Assembly: GCF_900115905.1 (NCBI RefSeq)
Contig: NZ_FOYD01000001.1
Location: 434,001 to 498,000 of the forward strand
Origin: Halopseudomonas formosensis
Lineage (GTDB): Bacteria > Pseudomonadota > Gammaproteobacteria > Pseudomonadales > Pseudomonadaceae
Direction of reading: 5' to 3'
Length of the DNA stretch: 64,000 nucleotides
Shown here: one piece after another, positions 51,810 to 60,640 of the stretch
How positions within the stretch are numbered: position 1 is the first letter of the stretch
Layout: every line of letters starts with the position of its first letter
Notes under the pieces: model-generated
Databases searched by the model: none
Told to the model about the DNA's origin: nothing
What the model saw: only the letters and a program-made list of their open reading frames with translations
Translations under genes and position numbers: made by a program

Positions 51810-53180
51810 ATGACGTTGTCTTCCCTGTTCTCCGCTGCGCGCCACCGCCCGACCCATCGTCAGGTCTGGGCGCTGGCGACGCCGATGATCCTGTCCAATA
51901 TCAGCGTGCCCGTGGTCGGACTGGTGGACACCGCCGTGATCGGGCATCTGGATGGCGCCCACCATCTGGGTGGCGTGGCGGTCGGCGCCACCCTGATCAC
52001 TTTCATCCTCTGGGCAGCGGGCTTCCTGCGCATGGGTACCACCGGCTTCGTGGCGCAGGCCTGTGGGGCGCGGGATGGTGACCGCCTGCGTCTGGTATTG
52101 CTGCAGGCGCTGTGGCTGGCGCTGCTGCTGGCCCTGCTGGTGTGGCTGGTTCACCGGCCCCTGCTGAATATCGCGCTGCATTTTATCGACAGCAGCGAGG
52201 CCCTGCTGGAACAGGCGCGGCTGTATTTCAACATTCGACTGATCAGCCTGCCGGCGGCGTTGGCCAACTTCGTGCTGGTCGGCTGGTTTATCGGCGCCCA
52301 GCGTGGCCGCGCGCCCCTGTACCTGTTGCTGACGGTGAACCTGACCAACATAGCGCTGGATGTGCTCTTTGTGCTGGTGCTGGGCTGGGGTGTCGCGGGA
52401 GCAGCCTGGGCGACCGTCGTCGGGGACTATGCCGGCCTGCTGCTGGGTCTGTGGCTGCTGAGACCGGTACTGGCGCGCTACCCCGGGGTGACAGACTGGT
52501 CGGCGGCGCTGCGCCTGCGCGGAGCCGCACCGCTGATCCGGGTCAACCGCGACATCCTGATCCGCACCCTGGCGCTGGAGCTGGTGTTCTATCTGCTGGT
52601 GCTGCAGGGCGCGCGTCTCGGCGATTCGGTGGTGGCGGCCAACGCGGTGCTGCTCAACTTCCTGCTGATCACCTCCCACGGACTGGATGGCCTGGCCCAT
52701 GCAGTGGAGGCCCTGGGTGGCCATGCCCTGGGGCAGCGCAATCGTCAGGCGCTCAAGCGGGTGCTGGTGGTCAGTACCTTCTGGTCCCTGGTGGTCGGCA
52801 GCGGTTTTGTGCTGGCCTTCAATCTGCTGGGCGGCTGGATCATCAGTCTGCTGACCTCGGTGGAGTCCATCCGCTCGGTGGCGACCCTCTACCTGCCGTG
52901 GATGGCCTGGATGCCGCTGGTGGCGGTGTGGAGCTATCTGCTGGATGGGCTGTTCATCGGCGCCACCCGGGCCCGGGACATGCGCAATGCCATGCTGGCG
53001 GCGGTGCTGCTGATCTATGTGCCGGCGGCCTGGCTGCTGCGCGACAGCGGCAACCACGGCCTGTGGCTGGGCTTTTACCTGTTCATGCTGGCGCGGGGCG
53101 CCTTGCTTGGCGGTTGGTTCTTCTGGCTGTGGCGCCGTGATCGCTGGATGCAGCCGCTGGGGCTCAATCCTTCGGCCTGA
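51810..53180 (+). CDS. MATE-family efflux transporter (DinF type)
   Basis: A 456-residue inner-membrane carrier with twelve predicted helices in two repeats. The N-terminal segment WALATPMILSNISVPVVGLV, followed by DTAVIGHLDG, is typical of the DinF branch of MATE proteins, which export organic cations or other toxic compounds by proton or sodium exchange. The substrate is unknown. The ATG at 51810 is preferred over an upstream GTG because family members start here. Its last 17 bases overlap the end of the convergent cmoM gene. Confidence 0.9.
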   Translation: MTLSSLFSAARHRPTHRQVWALATPMILSNISVPVVGLVDTAVIGHLDGAHHLGGVAVGATLITFILWAAGFLRMGTTGFVAQACGARDGDRLRLVLLQALWLALLLALLVWLVHRPLLNIALHFIDSSEALLEQARLYFNIRLISLPAALANFVLVGWFIGAQRGRAPLYLLLTVNLTNIALDVLFVLVLGWGVAGAAWATVVGDYAGLLLGLWLLRPVLARYPGVTDWSAALRLRGAAPLIRVNRDILIRTLALELVFYLLVLQGARLGDSVVAANAVLLNFLLITSHGLDGLAHAVEALGGHALGQRNRQALKRVLVVSTFWSLVVGSGFVLAFNLLGGWIISLLTSVESIRSVATLYLPWMAWMPLVAVWSYLLDGLFIGATRARDMRNAMLAAVLLIYVPAAWLLRDSGNHGLWLGFYLFMLARGALLGGWFFWLWRRDRWMQPLGLNPSA

Positions 53181-53940
53181 GCCAGCAATGCAGATAACGG
53201 CCCAGATGCAGGTAGGCCGGATGGGTGCTGTACAGCAGCTCCTGTTCGATCACCTGTTGTTCGTCCGCCTCGGACTTGAAGGGCTCGGGCATGTAATCGT
53301 GGAATACCCGTACCCCGGTCATGTAGCGGCAATCGAACCCCGCCTCAGCTATCCATTGCTGTACCTGCCGCGGATCCAGCGGTTGCTGCGGCGTCAGGCC
53401 GCGCCGGCCCATGCCGGCCAGCTGATTTCGCTGCAGCTTGCGGAACTGGCCCTTGATCAGATTCTTGTAGATCAGCGCGTCGCGGTTGTAGAAGGCCAGG
53501 GACAGGGCGCCGCCCGGGCGCACCAGTGCGCGCAGGTCGGCCAGGGCAGCAGCCGGGTCGGCCAGCCACTCCAGTACCGCATGGCAGATAACCAGATCAT
53601 GACGCTGCCCCCGTTCGGGCAACCGTTGCAGTGGCAGGTCAAGGGCCTGCCATGGCGGTGCTGATATCTCCACTGCCTGCAGCCGGGCCCGGGCGGCCTC
53701 GAGCATTTCGGCGGAGGGTTCGCTGATGGTCAGCTGATGTCCCTGGCGCAGCAGCCACTCGCTCATATGACCGAGTCCTGCACCTACGTCGAGGATATCC
53801 AGCGGGCCGTCGCCGGCCAGCTCGGGCAGCCACTGGCGAAGATCGCGTTGCAGCACGGCCAGGCGGATGGCGCCCTTGGTGCTGGAGTAGATCTTGCGCG
53901 CGAAGTGCGTGCCCAGTTGATCAAAGTAGCGATCAGTCAT
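53164..53940 (-). CDS. cmoM: tRNA 5-carboxymethoxyuridine methyltransferase CmoM
   Basis: A 258-residue SAM methyltransferase. It follows E. coli CmoM (SmtA) closely: start with DRYFDQLGTHFARKIYSSTK, SAM motif LDILDVGAGLGHMSEWL, then LVICHAVLEWLADPAAAL, LRPGG-like LVRPGGALSLAFYN and TGVRVFHDYM. CmoM methylates the carboxyl group of cmo5U34 in a subset of tRNAs, completing wobble modification. It lies tail to tail with the MATE gene and diverges from the outer-membrane protein gene across 161 bases. Confidence 0.9.
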   Translation of the reverse strand: MTDRYFDQLGTHFARKIYSSTKGAIRLAVLQRDLRQWLPELAGDGPLDILDVGAGLGHMSEWLLRQGHQLTISEPSAEMLEAARARLQAVEISAPPWQALDLPLQRLPERGQRHDLVICHAVLEWLADPAAALADLRALVRPGGALSLAFYNRDALIYKNLIKGQFRKLQRNQLAGMGRRGLTPQQPLDPRQVQQWIAEAGFDCRYMTGVRVFHDYMPEPFKSEADEQQVIEQELLYSTHPAYLHLGRYLHCWLRPKD

Positions 53941-54101
53941 GTGAAGGTCCGGAGAAACAACAGCTGAAGCGCGGCGGTGGGAGGCGATTATATCAGAGCG
54001 CTCGGGCTGAACCTGCAGTTAAGCGAAACATCAAAATTATCGAACTTAATAAAACGTGTTCTGTCGGTAGTTACTCAGGCAAATACAAAGAGGAAATACC
54101 T

Positions 54102-54842
54102 ATGCGCCTTCGTACTACTTTGATCCACGCTTCCGCTGCCGGTCTGATCATGAGCCCGATGCTTGCACTGGCTGCCGAGCAACCCATTTCCAACCTGGGG
54201 CTTATTGGCGCCTATAACGAGTACGAGTTCAACTCCGACAACGACAGAATCGACGGTCGCGATGATGATGTGGGTAAGGTAGGTATCTTCTACAACTACG
54301 GCAACAAGATGACCGGCGGCCCCGGGGTCATCTTCCAGATCGGCGCCAACGGCCGTTACGGTGAGCGTGGTGACGACGAGATCAAGGACGCCCGTGCCGA
54401 TCTCGACCTGGGTATGCGGATGCCGCTGAACAACAACAGCAACTTCGATGTGCTGGTCGGTGTCGGTTATGACTGGACCCGTTTTGAAATGGATGACCGC
54501 TCGGTAGGCGATGTCGAGTTGAGTAACAAGAGCCCCTTCGCCAAGGCTGCAGTGGGCTGGCATCACCGGGGTAACAATGTAATTACCCGCCTGGAAGTGG
54601 GTACCCGTTATTCCATCGAAGGGGAAGCCAAGATCAAGCTCGACGGCGTCGGTAGTGAAACCGTGGATCTGGACGAGAAGTTCAACCCCTATGCAGAATT
54701 GAACTTCCTGTGGGACAGCGGGTTTACCGCTGGTCTGTATTACACCCAGACCAACTATGAGCTGAAGAACCGTCAGGATCTGGCTCAGAATACCGAGCTG
54801 GAAAGCAACGAGTTCGGCATCACCCTGGGTATGGCGTTCTAA
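54102..54842 (+). CDS. Outer-membrane beta-barrel protein, unknown role
   Basis: A 246-residue protein with a Sec signal peptide (residues 1-25, cleavage near ALAAEQ). The rest alternates polar and hydrophobic residues with Asp/Asn-rich turns and ends GITLGMAF, an outer-membrane C-terminal signature. About ten strands seem possible. I do not recognise the family beyond a small OMP barrel. It is flanked by an AT-richer upstream region (54010-54070) likely to hold its promoter. No terminator with a T tract is visible after it. Confidence 0.7.
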   Translation: MRLRTTLIHASAAGLIMSPMLALAAEQPISNLGLIGAYNEYEFNSDNDRIDGRDDDVGKVGIFYNYGNKMTGGPGVIFQIGANGRYGERGDDEIKDARADLDLGMRMPLNNNSNFDVLVGVGYDWTRFEMDDRSVGDVELSNKSPFAKAAVGWHHRGNNVITRLEVGTRYSIEGEAKIKLDGVGSETVDLDEKFNPYAELNFLWDSGFTAGLYYTQTNYELKNRQDLAQNTELESNEFGITLGMAF

Positions 54843-54897
54843 GCCAGCCCTGCCTGCAGGGAGTCAGCCGATCTGGCTCTCTGTGTATTTCCCTCCC

Positions 54898-55365
54898 TCA
54901 GTTCAGGTGCCGACAGTCGTCGTCATCCCAGCGTTCCATGATCACGTGCACCGCTCTGTCCAGCTCTGCCTGATCCACCGCCTCGAAGGACGGGTTGTCC
55001 AGCCAGTGCTGCACGGCATCGGCGATATCCTCCAGTTCCGCTGCTGTCAGATCCTCCGAATGGGAGGGAAAGAAGGCATAGGTGAATTCCGTATGAGCCA
55101 GATCCTGTGCCAGCGCCGAGACCAGCGGCTCCTCGGCAGTGAACAGTGGTGACGCCCAGCACACGTGGTCAGCCATGATGGCGACCACGCCCGGTCCGTT
55201 GGCGCGCAAGCGGCGGGCAACCTCCTTGCACAGGCGAACCAGGCGCTCGAAGGCAGCCTGCTCCTCGCGGTCTCCACTGTAATTGTGGCGTTCGAAATGG
55301 CTCAGGTCGGTGGCTTCGGCATGACCGGCGAAGCGGTTCCGACCAGAGGCGGCATTGTTGGTCAT
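54898..55365 (-). CDS. Hypothetical protein, acidic, 155 residues
   Basis: No family recognised. The protein is soluble, acidic and probably mostly helical (EEQAAFERLVRLCKEVARRL, then AELEDIADAVQHWLDN), and ends MERWDDDDCRHLN. It has no signal peptide or membrane segment. The ATG has a strong CAGGAGG ribosome site, which supports expression. It diverges from phhB, with 130 bases between their starts. Confidence 0.7.
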   Translation of the reverse strand: MTNNAASGRNRFAGHAEATDLSHFERHNYSGDREEQAAFERLVRLCKEVARRLRANGPGVVAIMADHVCWASPLFTAEEPLVSALAQDLAHTEFTYAFFPSHSEDLTAAELEDIADAVQHWLDNPSFEAVDQAELDRAVHVIMERWDDDDCRHLN

Positions 55366-55495
55366 GGGGCCTCCTGTGAGGTGTCTGGCCAGTCCCGTGG
55401 TGATCGCCGGGCACAGATTTGCCCGACAACGCCCATGTAAGTCGGGGACTGGACTAACCTAGAAGTATTGTCCTCAACCACAGGGGTGTCGAATC

Positions 55496-55840
55496 ATGTC
55501 CAGACTGACCGAGCAGCACTGCGAGGCCTGCCGCGCCGATGCACCAAGGGTCACCGAGGCGGAGCGGGAGCAGCTGCTGCCGCAGATTCCCGAGTGGACC
55601 CTCACACGGATAGAGGGTGTCGAACAGTTGCTGCGCTGCTTTCACTTTCCCGATTTCGCCCGCGCAATGGACTTTGCCAACCGGGTCGGCGAGCTGGCCG
55701 AGGCGCAGGGCCATCATCCGGCGATTCTGGTGGAATGGGGCAGGGTGACGGTGCGCTGGTGGACGCACAAGATCCATGGCCTGCACCGCAACGATTTCGT
55801 CATGGCAGCGCGAACTGATCAGCTTGTCACCAGTAGTTGA
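55496..55840 (+). CDS. phhB: Pterin-4a-carbinolamine dehydratase
   Basis: A 114-residue enzyme that recycles the pterin cofactor of phenylalanine hydroxylase. The signature [20 protein letters not shown] with the paired His residues is complete, and the end [16 protein letters not shown] is typical. In P. aeruginosa phhB sits with phhA and phhC; here neither is present. A sigma-54 promoter candidate follows directly after its stop. Confidence 0.95.
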   Translation: MSRLTEQHCEACRADAPRVTEAEREQLLPQIPEWTLTRIEGVEQLLRCFHFPDFARAMDFANRVGELAEAQGHHPAILVEWGRVTVRWWTHKIHGLHRNDFVMAARTDQLVTSS

Positions 55841-55848
55841 TGGTGAGT

Positions 55849-55863
55849 TGGTCTGGTTTTTGC
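55849..55863 (+). promoter_or_regulatory. Sigma-54 promoter candidate for the alcohol dehydrogenase
   Basis: TGGTCTGGTTTTTGC has GG (55850-55851) and GC (55862-55863) exactly 10 bases apart and keeps TTGC, but the CAC of the -24 box is lost. The start would be near 55875, about 41 bases before the ATG at 55916. Confidence 0.5.
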
Positions 55864-55915
55864 CTGCAAGACGACCGACCTGTTTCCACTAGGAACTCAC
55901 ATGGAGTCAGATATG

Positions 55916-57001
55916 AAGATTCAAGCTGCAGTAACCCATGCCCAGGGCAAGGAATTCAGTATCGAGGAAGTCACCCTCTCTGCACCCAAGGCGGGAGAAG
56001 TGCGCATCAAGGTGGTGGCGACCGGCGTCTGCCACACCGACGCGGTAGCCCGGGACCTGGGCATTTCCCCCTATCCCATCGTGCTGGGACACGAGGGAGC
56101 GGGTATCGTCGAGGAAGTCGGCGAGAACGTCAGCAGCGTGGCGGTGGGTGATCATGTGGTCATGTCCTTTGCCCACTGTGGCCAGTGCGAGAACTGCCTG
56201 ACCGGCCACCCCACCGTGTGCTCGCGCTTCAACGAGCTCAATTTCGGTGGCTGCATGGAGGACCACAGCTGCCGCATCCATCAGGGCGACACCGATGTGC
56301 ATACCTTCTTCGGTCAGTCCTCCTTCGGCGCCCAGGTGATTGCCCACGAGCGCAACGTGGTGAAGGTCGACAAGGATGTGGATCTGGCCCTGCTCGGGCC
56401 GCTGGGTTGTGGCATCCAGACCGGCGCCGGTACTGTGCTCAACCGCCTGCGCCCCGAGTTCGGCACCAGCATTGCCGTGTATGGCTGCGGTGCCGTCGGC
56501 CTGAGCGCTATCATGGCGGCGAAGATCGCCGGCTGCCAGCAGATCTACGCCATCGACGTGCATGACAGCCGCCTTGAGCTGGCCAGGGAGCTGGGGGCGA
56601 CCCATGCCCTGAACGGCAGGCAGGTGGATGTGGTCAAGGAAATCCGCGAAGCCAGCGGCGGCGGGGTGCACTACGCGGTGGAAACCACCGGGGTGCCGCC
56701 GGTGGTGCGCCAGAGCATGCATGCCCTGCGGCCGCTGGGTGTGGTGGCCATTGTCGGGGTGACCCCGGAGATGAGCATCGACGTGCACAATGACCTGATG
56801 GCCGAGGGCAAGAGCATGATCGGCGTGATCGAGGGTGACTCGGTACCCCGGGTGTTCATTCCCAAGCTGGTGGAATACTACAAGGCCGGGCAGTTCCCCT
56901 TCGACAAACTGGTCAGGTTCTACGACTTCGATCAGATCAACCAGGCCTTCGAGGATTCGGCCAACGGCACGGCGGTCAAGCCGATTCTGCGCCTGTCCTG
57001 A
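55916..57001 (+). CDS. Zinc-dependent aryl-alcohol dehydrogenase (XylB type)
   Basis: A 361-residue medium-chain alcohol dehydrogenase. The catalytic zinc ligands lie in ATGVCHTDA and LGHEGAG, and the structural zinc cysteines in HCGQCENCLTGHPTVC. The NAD motif is VYGCGAVGLSAIMAAKIAG (near residue 195). It resembles XylB/AreB benzyl-alcohol dehydrogenases. Next to the p-cresol genes it would oxidise 4-hydroxybenzyl alcohol to the aldehyde or work in reverse. The ATG at 55916 matches XylB (MKIQAA); an in-frame ATG at 55901 also has a ribosome site and would add five residues. It converges on the regulator gene over two hairpins. Confidence 0.88.
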   Translation, partial: KIQAAVTHAQGKEFSIEEVTLSAPKAGEVRIKVVATGVCHTDAVARDLGISPYPIVLGHEGAGIVEEVGENVSSVAVGDHVVMSFAHCGQCENCLTGHPTVCSRFNELNFGGCMEDHSCRIHQGDTDVHTFFGQSSFGAQVIAHERNVVKVDKDVDLALLGPLGCGIQTGAGTVLNRLRPEFGTSIAVYGCGAVGLSAIMAAKIAGCQQIYAIDVHDSRLELARELGATHALNGRQVDVVKEIREASGGGVHYAVETTGVPPVVRQSMHALRPLGVVAIVGVTPEMSIDVHNDLMAEGKSMIGVIEGDSVPRVFIPKLVEYYKAGQFPFDKLVRFYDFDQINQAFEDSANGTAVKPILRLS

Positions 57002-57011
57002 CCCACGCTCG

Positions 57012-57059
57012 CCGTCACCGCGCCCTGTGGTGACGGCTGCCGGCGGCGCCCGCCGCCGG
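57012..57059. terminator. Twin hairpins between convergent genes
   Basis: CCGTCACC (57012-57019) pairs with 57029-57036, and CCGGCGGC (57040-57047) pairs with 57052-57059. They fill the 62-base gap between the convergent alcohol dehydrogenase and regulator genes and can act on both strands. Confidence 0.6.
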
Positions 57060-57063
57060 TTTG

Positions 57064-58866
57064 CTATCTGCCTTTCAAACGGTAATTGATCTGTGCCCGG
57101 CTCAGGCCGATCAGGTGCGCGGCCGCGGTCACGTTGCCATCGGTGCGGTTCAGGGCGTGGTCGATCAGCAGGTCCTCGATCTCGCTGATCGCGGTCTGCA
57201 GGCGGGCGTCCTTGCCGTTGAGGAAGGCCATCAGGCGCGCGACAGGGGGCGGCAGCGGCCCCAGTCCCTCGTCGGACACGTGCAGTGGTGCCGGGGTGGG
57301 GCTGATATCCAGCTTGCCCTCGGCGTTCAGGCCCAGGGCGGGGTCGCCTTCCAGCAGCTCACCGTTGAGGGTGATGTGCGGCAGGTCCATGGGCTCGCCT
57401 TCATCACAACTGATCACGCCGCGCTCGATCAGGTTCTGCAGCTCGCGGATGTTGCCGGGAAACGGGTGGGTCAGCAGGCTGTTCATCAGCCGGCTGGTAA
57501 AGCCACGTACATCGCGCTGATGCAGCTGGCAGTAACGCTGCAGGAAATGGTTCATCAGCAGGGGTATGTCCTCGCGTCGCTCGCGCAGACTGGGGATCTG
57601 GATCGGATAGACATTCAGACGATAGAACAGATCCTCGCGGAAACGTCCGGCGCGCACCTCATCGCGCAGCTGCACATTGGCGGCGGCCACCAGTCGCACA
57701 TCCACCCGGATCGGCTTGTCGCCACCGACCCGCTCGATCTCGCCCTCCTGCAGGGCGCGCAGTATCTTGCCCTGGGCATCCAGGCTCAGGGAGGCGATCT
57801 CGTCAAGGAACAGGGTGCCGCCATGGGCCCGCTCGAAGCGCCCCGGTCGGCTCCGATCGGCGCCGGTATAGGCGCCGCGCTCGACGCCGAACAGCTCGGC
57901 CTCGACCAGATTTTCCGGCAGCGACGCGCAGTTGAGGCTGACCAGCGGCTTGTCCGCCCGAGGGCTGTGGCGGTGCAGGTACTGGGCAAACATTTCCTTG
58001 CCCGCCCCCGATTCCCCGGCCAGCAGCACCGTGGCCTGAGTAGGCGCCACCCGCTGCAGCATGCGCTGGGCCCGCAGGAAGGCGGGAGCGGCCCCTAGCA
58101 TGATCTGATCGCCGCCGTCATCGGGCAGCACGCTGTGGTGTGGCTCGGCCATGCCGTGGAACAGATGGCTGAAGAAGCCGTCGGTCTCCGGGTCCCGGGT
58201 GTCGTTCTCCAGATCCGCCCACTGCTCGGCGGGCTTGCCGATGATGCGGCAGGCGCCATGCCCGGTGGCGCGGCATTCGATCTCGCGGAATACCACCATG
58301 CGTCCGAGCAGGGCGGAGGCGTAGCCGCTGGCAAAACCGGTCTGCATCCAGCACACGCACTCACCCCCCGGCGGGTGATGGGCCAGATGCTCCTGGGCCT
58401 CCAGCGAGTTGTGCCAGTACATGTCGCTGTAGAAGCTGCCGGCTTCGCTGTCCATCTCGAAGTGGATGGGCTCGACGTTGACCATGCCCTCGAGCATGTG
58501 CAGGCGCGGGCCGGCGCTGAACAGGCTGCCGTGATCCCCGGTTGGCCACTGCTGTGCCACCTGCCGCGCAAGCCGTGCCCCGGCATGCCAGCCGGTGGCG
58601 GTATAGATGCCCCGGGCCTTTTCCAATCCCGCCTCGCGGATCAGTTCGCGCCGGATTTCACCGAAGGCGCCACTCTGCATCAGCAGGTAGCGCCGACCGA
58701 ACAGCCAGATGTTGCCCTGGGCAGGGGCAAAGGCAATCGCCTCGGCCAACTGGTCGGGAGAGGGGTAGCCATTGCTGAGCTGATCGGAGGAGCGAACGAA
58801 GAGATTGCGGCGGTCCGCCATCAGTCTCTCGAGGAGCTTCTCCGCATAGGCGGGAATATCTGCCAT
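57064..58866 (-). CDS. Phenol-sensing sigma-54 activator (XylR/DmpR/MopR family)
   Basis: A 600-residue enhancer-binding protein. The N-terminal XylR_N/V4R sensor (about 15-215) keeps Cys172, Glu195, Cys198 and Cys206, which fit the zinc site of MopR by spacing, and His123 and Trp151, which fit its phenol-contact residues His106 and Trp134. The AAA+ domain has Walker A GESGAGKE (284-291), the GAYTGA loop (331-336) and [13 protein letters not shown] Fis-type helix-turn-helix ends it (NVTAAAHLIGLSRAQINYRL). Divergent from pchA and convergent with the alcohol dehydrogenase gene, it most likely activates both in response to p-cresol. The ATG at 58866 fits better than a TTG at 58902. Confidence 0.92.
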   Translation of the reverse strand: MADIPAYAEKLLERLMADRRNLFVRSSDQLSNGYPSPDQLAEAIAFAPAQGNIWLFGRRYLLMQSGAFGEIRRELIREAGLEKARGIYTATGWHAGARLARQVAQQWPTGDHGSLFSAGPRLHMLEGMVNVEPIHFEMDSEAGSFYSDMYWHNSLEAQEHLAHHPPGGECVCWMQTGFASGYASALLGRMVVFREIECRATGHGACRIIGKPAEQWADLENDTRDPETDGFFSHLFHGMAEPHHSVLPDDGGDQIMLGAAPAFLRAQRMLQRVAPTQATVLLAGESGAGKEMFAQYLHRHSPRADKPLVSLNCASLPENLVEAELFGVERGAYTGADRSRPGRFERAHGGTLFLDEIASLSLDAQGKILRALQEGEIERVGGDKPIRVDVRLVAAANVQLRDEVRAGRFREDLFYRLNVYPIQIPSLRERREDIPLLMNHFLQRYCQLHQRDVRGFTSRLMNSLLTHPFPGNIRELQNLIERGVISCDEGEPMDLPHITLNGELLEGDPALGLNAEGKLDISPTPAPLHVSDEGLGPLPPPVARLMAFLNGKDARLQTAISEIEDLLIDHALNRTDGNVTAAAHLIGLSRAQINYRLKGR

Positions 58867-58883
58867 GGTCTGCCTGCCGTGCG

Positions 58884-58902
58884 TTGAAATTTGTGCGTTC
58901 AA
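58884..58902. promoter_or_regulatory. Candidate upstream activator site for the pch regulator
   Basis: TTGAA (58884-58888) and TTCAA (58898-58902) form an inverted repeat similar in half-site to DmpR/XylR-type sites built on TTGATC. Another TTGAAAA follows at 58915-58921. It lies about 115 bases before the -24 element of the pchA promoter and close to the regulator start, so it could serve both activation and autoregulation. Confidence 0.4.
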
Positions 58903-59003
58903 TTATACGCAGTGTTGAAAATTCTACGATTCTTTTCTTCGTGTCGTCGGGCGATCCCACGTGTGCGCGTGGATGTGCGGCGATTCGTCGCCTATGCTGG
59001 TTC

Positions 59004-59019
59004 TGGCACAGAACTTGTA
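59004..59019 (+). promoter_or_regulatory. Sigma-54 promoter of pchA-C-X-F
   Basis: TGGCACAGAACTTGTA has a perfect -24 box and TTG in the -12 box, with GT (59017-59018) in place of the usual GC. The spacing is exact. Transcription would start near 59030, about 77 bases before the pchA ATG. Confidence 0.7.
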
Positions 59020-59106
59020 AAGTCCGGACATCCTTTACTGTGCCCTGAGGATCTTCACGATCTGCCGGCGGGTATTGGGGCATCGAACACATGAGAGAGA
59101 AAACAG

Positions 59107-60579
59107 ATGACTAGCAAGCCTGTCTATCAGAATCTGGAGCTGCAGCCGATCGGTGGTCAATGGCGTGCCGGCAGCGCCAGCCGCAACCTGGACGTAACCG
59201 ATCCCTTCACCGGGGAACAGCTGCTGAGCCTGCCCATGGCTACCCGGGAAGATCTGGATGAAGCCTACCGCAAGGCTGCTCAGGCGCAGGTCGAGTGGGC
59301 CGCGATGGGGCCGACCGCACGTGGCCAGATCATGCGCCGGGCGGTCGAGATCTTCGATGAGCGCAAGGACGAGATCGTCGACTGGCTGATCCGCGAGTCC
59401 GGCAGTACCCGCATCAAGGCGCAGATCGAGTGGGGCGCAGCCCGGTCCATCACCCTGGAGTCGGCCAGTCTGCCGGGTCGCTGCCACGGCCGCATCCTGC
59501 CGACCGATGTACCTGGCAAGGAAAGTCGTGTGTACCGCGCACCCCTGGGCGTGATCGGGGTCATCAGTCCCTGGAACTTCCCCCTGCACCTGAGCGCCCG
59601 GTCAGTTTCCCCGGCACTGGCACTGGGCAACGCGGTCGTCATCAAGCCGGCCAGTGATACCCCGGTAACCGGCGGTCTGCTGCTGGCGCGCATATTCGAG
59701 GAAGCCGGTCTGCCGGCCGGTGTACTCAGTGTGGTGGTGGGCGCCGGTTCGGAAATCGGTGATGCCTTTGTCGAGCACCCGATCCCCTCCTTCATCTCCT
59801 TCACCGGTTCCACCCCGGTGGGCCGCAATATCGGCCGTATCGCCAGCGGTGGCGAGCACCTCAAGCATGTGGCACTGGAGCTGGGTGGCAACAGTCCCTT
59901 TGTGGTGCTGGCCGACGCTGACGTGGACGCGGCGGTGAACGCTGCCGTGGTCGGCAAGTTCCTGCACCAGGGCCAGATCTGCATGGCGATCAACCGCATC
60001 ATCGTCGAGCAGCCGCTGCTGGAGGAATTTACCCGCCGTTACGTCGAGCGGGTCAAGGCGCTGCCCTACGGTGATCCGAGCAAGCCCGAGACCGTGGTCG
60101 GTCCGGTGATCAATGCCAGGCAGCTGGACGGCCTGAAGGACAAGATTCGCCTTGCCCAGGAAGAAGGCGCAACCCTGCTGGTGGGCGGCGAGCCCCAGGG
60201 CAACGTGATGCCGCCCCATGTCTTCGGCAACGTCACCGCCGACATGGAGATCGCCCGGGAAGAGATCTTCGGACCCCTGGTGGGCATCCAGTCCGCCCGT
60301 GACGCCGCCCATGCGCTGGAGCTGGCCAACAGCACTGAGTACGGCCTGTCCAGCACCGTGTTCACCCGTGACATCTCCAAGGGCGTGGCCTTCGCCCAGG
60401 GCATCCGTGCGGGCATGACCCATGTCAACGACATGCCGGTCAACGATGAGCCGAACGCCCCCTTCGGTGGTGAGAAGAACTCCGGTCTGGGTCGCTTCAA
60501 CGGTGACTGGGCCATCGAGGAATTCACCACTGATCACTGGATCACGGTTCAGCACGCACCGCGTCCGTACCCGTTCTGA
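59107..60579 (+). CDS. pchA: 4-hydroxybenzaldehyde dehydrogenase PchA
   Basis: A 490-residue NAD(P)-dependent aldehyde dehydrogenase that turns 4-hydroxybenzaldehyde into 4-hydroxybenzoate. The catalytic Glu lies in [12 protein letters not shown] and the catalytic Cys in [10 protein letters not shown] (near residue 292). [15 protein letters not shown] and the C-terminal [15 protein letters not shown] are family features. It resembles benzaldehyde/vanillin-type dehydrogenases. The assignment rests on the gene order pchA-pchC-pchX-pchF, that of the p-cresol cluster of P. putida NCIMB 9869. pchC starts 61 bases later with its own AAGGAG site. Confidence 0.92.
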   Translation: MTSKPVYQNLELQPIGGQWRAGSASRNLDVTDPFTGEQLLSLPMATREDLDEAYRKAAQAQVEWAAMGPTARGQIMRRAVEIFDERKDEIVDWLIRESGSTRIKAQIEWGAARSITLESASLPGRCHGRILPTDVPGKESRVYRAPLGVIGVISPWNFPLHLSARSVSPALALGNAVVIKPASDTPVTGGLLLARIFEEAGLPAGVLSVVVGAGSEIGDAFVEHPIPSFISFTGSTPVGRNIGRIASGGEHLKHVALELGGNSPFVVLADADVDAAVNAAVVGKFLHQGQICMAINRIIVEQPLLEEFTRRYVERVKALPYGDPSKPETVVGPVINARQLDGLKDKIRLAQEEGATLLVGGEPQGNVMPPHVFGNVTADMEIAREEIFGPLVGIQSARDAAHALELANSTEYGLSSTVFTRDISKGVAFAQGIRAGMTHVNDMPVNDEPNAPFGGEKNSGLGRFNGDWAIEEFTTDHWITVQHAPRPYPF

Positions 60580-60640
60580 GCAGCACCCCGGCGAGCCATG
60601 CAACTGCCGGGGAAGCGCTTTTCATAAGAAGGAGCAAAAC

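Noticed and set aside
57064-58866. Naming the regulator PchR
   Set aside because: The symbol is in wide use for the AraC-type pyochelin regulator, so no symbol was given.
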